Assembly: GCA_024681855.1 (NCBI GenBank)
Contig: JAILAB010000049.1
Coordinates: 1-57,095 of the forward strand
From: Elusimicrobiales bacterium
GTDB lineage: Bacteria; Elusimicrobiota; Elusimicrobia; Elusimicrobiales; UBA9959
Length of the DNA: 57,095 nt
Reading direction: 5' to 3'
Shown here: positions 33,757 through 41,662 of the stretch, in pieces
How positions within the stretch are numbered: position 1 is the first letter of the stretch
How the letters are laid out: every line of letters starts with the position of its first letter
Program-made: the position numbers and the translations under genes
Notes under the pieces: generated by a model
Told to the model about the DNA's origin: nothing
Seen by the model: the letters and a program-made list of their open reading frames with translations, nothing else
Databases searched by the model: none

Positions 33757-36720
33757 ATGCGTCCACTGTCAGAAATTTCCAGTTTTCAAAAGGAGTTCGG
33801 CGGTTTTGAAAAGCTAATGCCGTTCAGAATACGCAATATTCTCCTGGTGGCTTCATTGTACGATTCTTTTCTTCTGGCAGATGATGACAGCATGAATGAG
33901 GCTCTGTTCGGCAGCCGGGACGAGGGTGTTGCCGGCTTGCCTCGCATAAAGAGGGTTTCCGCTGCTGATGAAGCTTTGCGCTGCCTGCGCTCGGAAAAAT
34001 ATGACTTAGTCATATCCATGCTTCAGCAGTGTGACACTGATTTAAAAACCTTTTTTTATGACATTAAAACAGCAATGCCTGAAATCCCTGCTGTTCTCCT
34101 CGCTTTTAATGTCAGAGAAGCCCGCACTGTTCCTGAAGACATTAAAAAACTGGCAGATGGAATTTTTCTTTGGAATGGCGACACAAGGATATTTTCGGCA
34201 ATTATAAATGTCATAGAGGATGCCAGAAATTTTGAAAGCGATTCCAAGGTAGGCGTTCAGGCCGTCCTTTTAGTGGAAGACAATGTTAAGTTTTATTCGT
34301 CTTATCTTCCGGTTATATATACGGAACTGCTTAAGCAGACACGCCTTGTAATGGCTGAAGAGCTGAATCCTGTTAAGAAAAGCCAAAGGCTAAAAGCCAG
34401 GCCTAAAATTCTTTTTTGCAGCGATTATGAGACCGCTCTTGCTCTTTATGGGCGTTTCCGCAATAATTTGCTAGGTGTCATTACCGACATAGAATATCCA
34501 TGCGCTGGAAAGGAAAATCCTCGCGCTGGCTTGGATTTGGCGCGCATTGTGAAAAGCAGCAATCCTGACATGCCTGTGCTGCTTCAGTCTTCTGACCAGC
34601 GCCATGCAATAGAAGCTGAAAAACTGAAAGCTTCATTCATGAATAAGAATGCCCATGATTTGTCAAGCCGCTTGCGCTCATTTATCAAAAGCTATTTTGG
34701 CTTTGGAGATTTTGTGTTTTATTCTCCTGAGGGGAAGGAGCTTGCCAGGGCAAGGGATCTTCCTTCAATGATCTGCCAGCTGCGCGCTGTGCCGCTTGAT
34801 TCCATAATGTTTCATTCTGTGCGCAATCATTTTTCAAAATGGCTTCTTGCGCGTACGGAATTTGAAATAGCATATCTGATACGTCCTCAGCAGACTTCGG
34901 AGTTTGATAATTCTCCTGAAAAAATCAGGGATTATCTTATAGAAACTTTGCACAGGTTCATGTATGAGAACCGCAGGGGAACGATTTTAAAATTTGACCG
35001 CAATTATTTTGAAAATTCTGTCCCTTTCGTAAAAATAGGAAACGGTTCAATAGGAGGTAAGGCTCGCGGCCTGGCTTTTTTTGCTTTCCTGCTTAGCAGA
35101 AATGATCTTTCCCATTTCGGGAACAAGGTTAGAATATCAATACCTAATACAGTTGTGATAGCTGCTGATGTTTATGATTTTTTCATGGAGCAGAATGGCA
35201 TAGAAGCTAAACTGTCAAAGGCAAAATCTGATGCTGATGTGGAAAAGATATTTCTTGATGCCCGTCTTCCAGACTATCTGATGGAAGACCTTGAAGTTCT
35301 TGTCCGCAAGCTGGATAAGCCTTTGGCAGTTCGTTCTTCTTCTCTTCTTGAAGATTCCAGAGCTCAGCCTTTTGCCGGGGTTTATAAGACCTTTATGCTG
35401 CCGAACAGCTCTCCTGATTTCAGAATTCGCCTTAAAGAGCTGGCTAAGGCCGTTAAGCTGGTATATGCTTCTGTTTTCTCTCAAGAAGCAGTATCATACA
35501 GGAAGATGAATCCCTTTGTGGTTGATGATGAAAAAATGGCTGTGGTAATACAGAAGGTAATAGGGAGAAAGCATCCGTCAGGTTATTTTTATCCGGCATT
35601 TTCAGGAGTGCTTCATTCATATAACTATTATCCTTTGCCTCCATTGAAGGCGGAAGAGCCTGTTGCGCATATAGGTCTTGGCCTTGGAGAATCTATTGTT
35701 AGCGGACGCTCTTCACTGCGATTTTCTCCTGCTCATCCGAGGAATCTGCATCAGTTTTGCTCTACGAAGGCTTTTTTTGAAAATTCGCAGAAAAGCATTA
35801 GAGCTTTGGATCTTTCGTCATCTGGCAGTTTGTCCAGATCAGCAGAGGGAAATATATGCTTGGGACTTGACATTGCTGAGCGCGATGGGCTTATGTCTAT
35901 GGCAGGCTCTACATTTTCCGATATAAAAGACAGATTTATAGACGGAGCGGAAACAGAAGGAAAGCGAGCCGTGACTTTTGCTCCTGTGCTGAAACATGAA
36001 AAAATCCCATTGTCGTCCATTCTTAAGGAAATTTCCAGTCTGGGGCGCAGGGCTATGGGTACGCATATTGAAGCTGAGTTTGCGGCGGATTGGGACCCTG
36101 AAACTGGCAATACAATGTTTTATGTGCTGCAAATGCGCCCAATGGTTTCCAGGGCAGCAGGCCGCCGGGTTTCTTTAGAAGGCCTTGATGAGAATAAAAT
36201 TTTGCTAAAAACATCAAAGGCTTTAGGAAATGGAAACTATAAAGACATAAAGGATATACTTTATTTGCCTTCCGAATCTTTCTCGCCAGAGCATGCTCAT
36301 GACATAGCCATGGAAGTTGGAAAATTCAATGCTTTGCTTGCTGCGGAAAATAGAAAGTATATTCTTATAGGCCCTGGCCGCTGGGGAACAAGCGATTTCT
36401 CTTTAGGCGTACCTGTTAAATGGGATGCCCTTTCATCAGCTGCCGCTATAGCGGAAATTCTGTCTGACAGGCTATGTGCCGAGCCATCATGCGGAAGTCA
36501 TTTTTTTCATAATATCACATCCCTAGGGCTTGGTTATCTTACTATAGGCCAGGATGATGGCATATTTTATGAATCAAGGCTAATGTCTCTTGTGCCCCAT
36601 GCCAAGGGCAGGTGGCTGCGATGTTATAGGTTTAATGCGCCGCTCTCTCTGCTCATAGATGGGGTAAAAGGCTGCGCCGTTATATCATTGGACTCATTAG
36701 TGACTGAAAAAAGGCCATGA
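33757..36720 (+). CDS. Receiver-domain / PEP-pyruvate-binding fusion protein
   Basis: The 987-residue protein has two receiver-like domains, at about 25-155 and about 165-310. The first has degenerate acidic residues; the second has LLVEDN and GVITDIEYP, with the Asp at the normal phosphorylation place. From about 420 there is a PPDK/PEP-synthase ATP-binding domain: IGGKARGLAFFAF, LAVRSSSLLEDSRAQPFAGVYKTF, VAHIGLGLGESIVSG and YVLQMRPMV. A C-terminal region of about 150 residues has ILIGPGRWGTSDFSLGV and SHFFHNITSLGLGYL. No swivelling His domain is present, so it cannot complete the PEP synthase reaction alone. I recall similar fusions in Bacteroidetes, without known function. It overlaps the next radical SAM gene by 4 bp, so it is probably a sensor kinase-like part of that pathway. 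Confidence 0.85.
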   Translation: MRPLSEISSFQKEFGGFEKLMPFRIRNILLVASLYDSFLLADDDSMNEALFGSRDEGVAGLPRIKRVSAADEALRCLRSEKYDLVISMLQQCDTDLKTFFYDIKTAMPEIPAVLLAFNVREARTVPEDIKKLADGIFLWNGDTRIFSAIINVIEDARNFESDSKVGVQAVLLVEDNVKFYSSYLPVIYTELLKQTRLVMAEELNPVKKSQRLKARPKILFCSDYETALALYGRFRNNLLGVITDIEYPCAGKENPRAGLDLARIVKSSNPDMPVLLQSSDQRHAIEAEKLKASFMNKNAHDLSSRLRSFIKSYFGFGDFVFYSPEGKELARARDLPSMICQLRAVPLDSIMFHSVRNHFSKWLLARTEFEIAYLIRPQQTSEFDNSPEKIRDYLIETLHRFMYENRRGTILKFDRNYFENSVPFVKIGNGSIGGKARGLAFFAFLLSRNDLSHFGNKVRISIPNTVVIAADVYDFFMEQNGIEAKLSKAKSDADVEKIFLDARLPDYLMEDLEVLVRKLDKPLAVRSSSLLEDSRAQPFAGVYKTFMLPNSSPDFRIRLKELAKAVKLVYASVFSQEAVSYRKMNPFVVDDEKMAVVIQKVIGRKHPSGYFYPAFSGVLHSYNYYPLPPLKAEEPVAHIGLGLGESIVSGRSSLRFSPAHPRNLHQFCSTKAFFENSQKSIRALDLSSSGSLSRSAEGNICLGLDIAERDGLMSMAGSTFSDIKDRFIDGAETEGKRAVTFAPVLKHEKIPLSSILKEISSLGRRAMGTHIEAEFAADWDPETGNTMFYVLQMRPMVSRAAGRRVSLEGLDENKILLKTSKALGNGNYKDIKDILYLPSESFSPEHAHDIAMEVGKFNALLAAENRKYILIGPGRWGTSDFSLGVPVKWDALSSAAAIAEILSDRLCAEPSCGSHFFHNITSLGLGYLTIGQDDGIFYESRLMSLVPHAKGRWLRCYRFNAPLSLLIDGVKGCAVISLDSLVTEKRP

Positions 36721-37742
36721 GAACAAAGTCATACAAAAAACTTATGATTGTTCCAGGATATGCCTGCAATAACAGATGCATATTCTGCATTAATTATGAT
36801 ATGCGTACAATGCCTGAGCGTTCTACTGCGGAGCTGTTGCGCCGTTTAAAAAAAGGCCGAGCCGATGGATGCGATTATCTGGAATTCGCTGGAGGAGAGG
36901 ATGCAATAAGGAAGGACTTCTGCCTGCTTGTTAATGCTGCGAGAAAAATGGGTTATGAGCGCATTGCTGTTGCCACTAATGGCAGAATATTCTCTTATCC
37001 GGATTTCGCAAAGCGCGCAGTTGAATCTGGCCTTACTGATATTATTTTTTCTATTCATGCCTCTTCGGAAAAAATACATGACCAGCTTACGCAGGTTTCA
37101 GGATGTTTCCGCCAGGCATTAGCAGGAATAGAAAATGTATTGGCGCTTTTTAGAAGCGTTAAAAATACCACGGTGGGAACAAATACTGCTATAACAAAAC
37201 TAAATTATAAGGAACTTCCGAATATAGGTAAGTTCATTTTAAATAGTTTAGGCTTGTGCAATGCGGAATTTATATTTGCTGACCCGTCCCGCGGCGGAGT
37301 AGCTAGGCATTTTGACATGCTTATGCCAAAAATTTCTGATGCTGCTCCTTATATGAGGGAATGCCTCTATCTTGGCCAGGAGCATTTCCGCCGAGGAATA
37401 GTGGAAAACCTCATAAGCAATTGGGCTGCGCGCTATGTGCCTTTGTGTTACTTTACGGATTTTTTTCCTTTTCAGATAAGCGATGTTAGGGAAAATATTG
37501 TTTTTAACCACGTGACTCACTCAACTCCGGAGGGAGCTACGCCAGATTATCTCAAATCCCGCAGGGAAGTGAGCCGCCGAAAGACTTTGCGCTGCGAAGG
37601 CTGCCTGCTGCGTGAAGATTGTGAGGGCCTTTGGCACCGTTATCTTGAGGAATTTGGCGATTCTGAGCTGAAGCCCGTAAAAGATACTTCCGTTCGGGAA
37701 AGAAAAATAAAATATATAAAGGATTTTCTGTCATGCCGCTAA
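36717..37742 (+). CDS. Radical SAM protein A with auxiliary Cys cluster
   Basis: The 341-residue protein binds a [4Fe-4S] cluster through C17-x3-C21-x2-C24 (YACNNRCIFC) and SAM through the GGED loop (about residue 59). The C-terminus carries CEGCLLREDC (CX2CX5C), with one more Cys upstream in a PxC context (VPLCYF), enough for one auxiliary Fe-S cluster as in SPASM-like enzymes. The substrate is unknown. It overlaps the receiver-PEP gene (ATGA) and the next radical SAM gene (by 10 bp), so the three should be made in fixed proportion. The SAM loop lacks the usual Pro after GGE. Confidence 0.88.
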   Translation: MRTKSYKKLMIVPGYACNNRCIFCINYDMRTMPERSTAELLRRLKKGRADGCDYLEFAGGEDAIRKDFCLLVNAARKMGYERIAVATNGRIFSYPDFAKRAVESGLTDIIFSIHASSEKIHDQLTQVSGCFRQALAGIENVLALFRSVKNTTVGTNTAITKLNYKELPNIGKFILNSLGLCNAEFIFADPSRGGVARHFDMLMPKISDAAPYMRECLYLGQEHFRRGIVENLISNWAARYVPLCYFTDFFPFQISDVRENIVFNHVTHSTPEGATPDYLKSRREVSRRKTLRCEGCLLREDCEGLWHRYLEEFGDSELKPVKDTSVRERKIKYIKDFLSCR

Positions 37743-38596
37743 TACCGCTTATTGAAAAATGCAATCAGCGTTGTTTATTCTGCGCAGCTGAAGACCGACA
37801 TGAAACAATCTCATTTGAGCGAAATAAAAAGGCCATTGACCGGGAATTGGATAAAGGCAGCCGCATCATCATACTTTCTGGCGGGGAAACTACGCTTTGC
37901 CCGGATGTTTTTCATTTTATAAAATACATACGCTCTCGCGGAGCTGGCGTTGAGCTTCAAACCAATGCGCTCACATCGTCAAATCCGAAGATGGCGAAAG
38001 CCCTTGTAATGTCCGGTGTTTCGCTTTTCAATGTGAATTTTCCTTCTAATGTTCCTGAAATAAATGATGAGCTTACCGGCATTCCAGGTTCTTTCGCAAG
38101 GCGGCTTTCCGGAGTGAAGAACTTACTTTCCTTTGGCGCGGCTGTGCGCATCACGCATATAGTCTGCGAGCAGAATTACCGGCACCTTCCAGATTTTGTC
38201 CGTTTCATTCATAAAGAGCTGAACGGAATAAAATTTATTCAGTTCAGTTTCTTGAAGGCCATGGGCGGTGTTCTGAAAAGACCTTGCCTTCTTCCTTCAT
38301 ACGAGGATGTTTCGTCTTTTATTCAAGAAGCTTTCTGTTTATGCGAAGAATATTCCATAGAAGCGATAACGGATCATATTCCGCCTTGTTTTCTTGCCCG
38401 CTTTTATGACAGGAATGTGGATTATATAAAAACTGGAGAAGGCGCAGAGACTTCATTGCCTGAAAGCGAGAAAAAGCAGCTTCCTGAATGCGCAGGCTGC
38501 ATTTTTAAATCCAGATGTTTTGGCCCAAGGGAAGATTATATGCTTTTGAAGAAGAAACTGGCATTGAAGCCTGTTTTGGAGCTGCCTGTTAAATGA
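37733..38596 (+). CDS. Radical SAM protein B with auxiliary Cys cluster
   Basis: The 287-residue protein has the radical SAM triad C10-x3-C14-x2-C17 right at the N-terminus (KCNQRCLFC), a GGET loop for SAM, and the C-terminal CAGCIFKSRC (CX2CX5C) with an upstream PPC. The layout equals that of its neighbour (36717-37742) and of the third copy at 40685-41596, so the three are paralogues. The N-terminus is unusually short, but the overlap with the upstream gene and the Met at 37733 leave little room for another start. The reaction is unknown. Confidence 0.87.
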   Translation: MPLIPLIEKCNQRCLFCAAEDRHETISFERNKKAIDRELDKGSRIIILSGGETTLCPDVFHFIKYIRSRGAGVELQTNALTSSNPKMAKALVMSGVSLFNVNFPSNVPEINDELTGIPGSFARRLSGVKNLLSFGAAVRITHIVCEQNYRHLPDFVRFIHKELNGIKFIQFSFLKAMGGVLKRPCLLPSYEDVSSFIQEAFCLCEEYSIEAITDHIPPCFLARFYDRNVDYIKTGEGAETSLPESEKKQLPECAGCIFKSRCFGPREDYMLLKKKLALKPVLELPVK

Positions 38597-38650
38597 TGAA
38601 CTCCTGCCGATGATGCATGTTATGTTTTTTGAGAAAATTTTAAAGATAAA

Positions 38651-39991
38651 ATGAGCGCAGATAAAATAGGAATGGATCATAAATATAATGTCGCTGAGGT
38701 GCGGACAAAATTCCCTGCTATTGAGAAAGCTGCGGGAAAACTGATTTATTTTGACAATGCCTGTTCCGTGCTGAAACCGGAAAGCGTTATTTCTAGCGTG
38801 AACAGCTGGCTTATGGAAAACGGCAGCTGCGGAGGCGGACGCTCCGCGCATTATCTGGCGGCAGAAACTGATGCCCTATGCGAAAATGCCCGTTCGGCTG
38901 TTGCAAAATTTGCAGGGGCCGATCCTGACGAAGTGATATTTACGGGAAACACTACTGATGCCGTGAATCTTGCCGCCTCCGCATTTCAGTTCTTGCCAGA
39001 AAAAAATGAAGCAGTTATTTTTGCCGGCAGCCATCACAGCCTTATGCTGCCATTCATTGAACAGGAAAAGAAAGGACATTGTCTCATAAGGCTTGCCGGA
39101 CTTGAACGATCTATTTCTCTTCCTGAAGAAGAAATTCTAGGCATGATAGGGGAAAAAACCGCTATTGTAGCATTGCCTATGGCATCTAATATAACTGGAC
39201 AGTATTTTAGCCTGGACAGGATAATTAAAAAGGCACATAAGCATGGCGCTTATGTATTGGCAGATGCGGCGGCATTCATTCCATGCCATGTCCCTCCATG
39301 GGCTGTGCCTGATATCGGAGATTCATGCGGAGGCCAGGGCACATACGGGCTGCCCGTCAGCCAGTCTGCCAAAAAAATTCCAGGCAAGTCTGCTGAAAGC
39401 CATGAAAGGCCAGATTTTCTGGCATTCAGCGGCCATAAAATAGGTTCGCTGCCGGCTGGCGCATTGATTTGCCGCCGCCATGTCTTTAGCCGCATGGGCG
39501 GCTATTCGGCAGGCGGCGGCACAGTTTCCTCAGTTGTCGCCAGCTCAGCTGGAATCGCTGCCGATTATCTGCCGGGACGCCGCCGTTATGAAGCTGGAAT
39601 ACAGAATTATCCGGGCATTATCAGTTTTGGCGAAGCCTCCCGCTTCATAATGTCATTGGGCCGCTGCAATATATTCCGCCATGTTTCACGGCTGTCCGCC
39701 ATCTTGCGTGAAGCTTTAAGCGTCATGCCGATATGCGTAATAGGCAGCAGCCAGTCTTCCATAGTTTCATTTTATTTTAAGGATAAGGAAATTTCTGTGC
39801 AAGATTTCGGCATATTCCTCGGCATGCAGGAGAGAAAGGTCTGTCTTCGCATAGGGCTCCATTGCTCCATGCCCGCACTGAGGCTGGCTGGGATAAAGGA
39901 GGTGGCAAGGGTTTCCCTTTATGCTTATAATTCAGAGGAGGAAATATCTTTTTTTATTCAGTCTCTCCGGAAATTCCTTATGCTCTGTTAA
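38651..39991 (+). CDS. Cysteine desulfurase-like PLP enzyme (class V aminotransferase)
   Basis: PLP enzyme of 446 residues. The N-terminal YFDNAC, the GNTTDAVNL block, the PLP-binding LADAAAF and the Schiff-base lysine K263 in LAFSGHKIGSLPAG are clear. C405 in LRIGLHCSMPAL sits where SufS/CsdA have the persulfide Cys, so it may deliver sulfur from cysteine, for example for the Fe-S clusters of the radical SAM proteins encoded upstream. An insertion of about 35 residues (about 218-255, rich in Gly, Ser, Lys) before the lysine is not usual. No SufE, IscU or suf operon is adjacent. It lies 54 nt after radical SAM gene B, on the same strand. Confidence 0.85.
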   Translation: MSADKIGMDHKYNVAEVRTKFPAIEKAAGKLIYFDNACSVLKPESVISSVNSWLMENGSCGGGRSAHYLAAETDALCENARSAVAKFAGADPDEVIFTGNTTDAVNLAASAFQFLPEKNEAVIFAGSHHSLMLPFIEQEKKGHCLIRLAGLERSISLPEEEILGMIGEKTAIVALPMASNITGQYFSLDRIIKKAHKHGAYVLADAAAFIPCHVPPWAVPDIGDSCGGQGTYGLPVSQSAKKIPGKSAESHERPDFLAFSGHKIGSLPAGALICRRHVFSRMGGYSAGGGTVSSVVASSAGIAADYLPGRRRYEAGIQNYPGIISFGEASRFIMSLGRCNIFRHVSRLSAILREALSVMPICVIGSSQSSIVSFYFKDKEISVQDFGIFLGMQERKVCLRIGLHCSMPALRLAGIKEVARVSLYAYNSEEEISFFIQSLRKFLMLC

Positions 39992-40022
39992 AATAAAGCA
40001 TTGATAAGGCGGCATGCCTTAT

Positions 40023-40144
40023 AAAGAACGCAAATATTGCTTTATTGTTGTCCTAAACCTGTTGTTTCACAATCTCATTAAGCCGTAGGGCTGCTGAAAT
40101 AAATTCAGCATGACGGGAAAATTATAAAATCAATACGCTTCTTA
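40023..40144 (-). repeat. Intergenic hairpin repeat, full copy in inverse orientation
   Basis: Reverse complement of the element at 12241-12360. It shares TATTGATTTTA, CGTCATGCTGAATTTATTTCAGC (palindrome at 40093-40109) and AATATTTGCGTTCTTT at the far end. It lies between two convergent genes, where its hairpin may also stop transcription. Confidence 0.75.
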
Positions 40145-40163
40145 CACAGAGCGGTGTTTTTAT

Positions 40164-40694
40164 CTAATTTGAATGATTTGTTATATAACTTGTATCTATT
40201 GACATTCTTTGTATTTCATGAATGACAATTGTTGAACATATAAGATCATGCAGTGTCTGTTTTTTTTCAGTAAAAAGCATTATCAGAAAACCTATGCATA
40301 GGAAAAAATAAGAAAACTGCTTTACTGCTATGCGGCTGAAAGCTCTTAAAAAAGATATTCTTCTGCCGTCGCTTTTAAGGACTTTTAACCCCATTGCTTT
40401 TTTGCCAAATGTTGCTTGAAATAAGCTTTCCATGATTGGAAAATATATAAGAGATGCCAGCCACTGAATGGAGGTAATCAGTTCTGCGTAGTTAATATCT
40501 GACTCTCTTATCATGGAATCAATAATGTCTTCAGGCAATATTGCTGCTATGGAAAAAGCGAAAAACAATAAGATAATATTATCTATAATTAAGGCTGCTG
40601 CTCTGCGCAAAAAACTGGAAAAATAAGCCTCTGTTGTAAAATGCTTTTCTATTCTTGCTTGATGTGTTATGTTATCTGGCCTTGCTAGTTGCAT
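40164..40694 (-). CDS. RDD-family membrane protein
   Basis: Inner-membrane protein of 176 residues. The family's Arg and Asp residues are visible in LRRAAALIIDNIILLFF (about 30-46), and GKKAMGLKVLKSDGRRISFLRAFSR is the typical loop before the last helices. Four hydrophobic segments are seen. RDD proteins have no single function; some move ions, others accompany secretion. It overlaps the upstream radical SAM gene by 10 bp on the same strand, so the two are coupled. It is small, and its polar N-terminus has no special signal. Confidence 0.85.
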   Translation of the reverse strand: MQLARPDNITHQARIEKHFTTEAYFSSFLRRAAALIIDNIILLFFAFSIAAILPEDIIDSMIRESDINYAELITSIQWLASLIYFPIMESLFQATFGKKAMGLKVLKSDGRRISFLRAFSRIAVKQFSYFFLCIGFLIMLFTEKKQTLHDLICSTIVIHEIQRMSIDTSYITNHSN

Positions 40695-41596
40695 GATTCT
40701 TTTAGCACTGGAACAAATTCATCCCAGCCGTACAATTCCGGATATTCGCACCATGGGCCTTCGCAGCGGCTGTAATATATGCATTTCTTGCAGCTTTCCG
40801 CCTTTGTCTTTCCTATATTTTTGCGATAATCGGCATAGTTCTCCAAATGAACATTTCCGTCAAAAACAGGCCCCTCTGGGATTATCTGTTCTGCCACGCA
40901 CTCTTCATATCCCTGCATTAGGCAGAAGGGTATGGCTTCGGTATAACAGCGTATATGGTATCTTCTGCCTATATCCAGCCCCTGTTTTATGTATGGCAAA
41001 ACTTCTGTTTTTTTAGGAACAAGCCAGTTTTTATTTATTTCCGCTGTCCCTATTATATGCACAAAAGCGAACTGGAACTGGCATACGCCAAGATTGGCAA
41101 ATAAAGCTGCCATTTTGGGAAATTCCTTATAATTCTTTGATGTTACTACGGTGTTTGTTATAACGCTCATGCCTATTTTCCTGGCATTCATTATGCCGGA
41201 AACTGTCTGAACGAAGCTTCCCGGGGCATGAGTGAGCCCATCATGAGTGGCTGAGCAGGCTCCATGTAAGGAAGGAGATAACTCGCTGACTCCGGCATCT
41301 CTTAATTTTTTGAGAAAATCCATATACAGGAAAGTGCGGCCATTGGTCTGGACCTGTATATATTTGTATCCATGCTTTTTTGCAAATTTAACAAAGTCAA
41401 TCAGCTGAGGATGCAGTGTTGGCTCGCCGCCAGTGAAAGTTACCATGTCTGCGCCTTTTGAGGCCGCATCAAGCAAATCATTTTCAACCTGTTCTTTTGT
41501 TAGTTGCGTAACAGTATCGCGCTTATTGCCTTGCGCGCAGAAATCGCAGTGATTATTGCATTTGAAAGTTATCTTTATGTCAGCTCTGTTTCCCAT
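40685..41596 (-). CDS. Radical SAM protein C with auxiliary Cys cluster
   Basis: The 303-residue protein has C13-x3-C17-x2-C20 (FKCNNHCDFC), the SAM loop TGGEPTLHP (about 57), and at the C-terminus CKKCIYYSRC (CX2CX5C) followed by EGPWCEYPELYG, with a further PxC (AIPFCLM) upstream. It is the most canonical of the three related radical SAM proteins in the window. It is convergent to the other two and followed by an RDD protein gene that overlaps it. GGAG lies 11 nt before the ATG and TATACT about 21 nt before it. Substrate unknown. Confidence 0.9.
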   Translation of the reverse strand: MGNRADIKITFKCNNHCDFCAQGNKRDTVTQLTKEQVENDLLDAASKGADMVTFTGGEPTLHPQLIDFVKFAKKHGYKYIQVQTNGRTFLYMDFLKKLRDAGVSELSPSLHGACSATHDGLTHAPGSFVQTVSGIMNARKIGMSVITNTVVTSKNYKEFPKMAALFANLGVCQFQFAFVHIIGTAEINKNWLVPKKTEVLPYIKQGLDIGRRYHIRCYTEAIPFCLMQGYEECVAEQIIPEGPVFDGNVHLENYADYRKNIGKTKAESCKKCIYYSRCEGPWCEYPELYGWDEFVPVLKESCN

Positions 41597-41616
41597 AGCA
41601 TGGAACTCCTGTTTAT

Positions 41617-41622
41617 AGTATA
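41617..41622 (-). promoter_or_regulatory. -10 box of radical SAM gene C
   Basis: TATACT on the - strand lies 20 nt before the ATG, leaving room for GGAG in a short leader. This is an ordinary leadered start, in contrast to the divergent gene at 41663. Confidence 0.4.
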
Positions 41623-41647
41623 CAAAAATTACTTCAAAAATCTTTTA

Positions 41648-41653
41648 TATAAT
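41648..41653 (+). promoter_or_regulatory. -10 box before the GT-C gene at 41663
   Basis: TATAAT is followed by 9 nt and the ATG, so the mRNA would have a leader of about 3 nt or none. There is no Shine-Dalgarno sequence. Confidence 0.4.
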
Positions 41654-41662
41654 TTTATAAAT

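Noticed and set aside
41504-41662. Upstream extension of the GT-C gene by 53 codons
   Set aside because: It overlaps the divergent radical SAM gene and its promoter, and the extension is not protein-like. The ATG at 41663 follows a promoter box.
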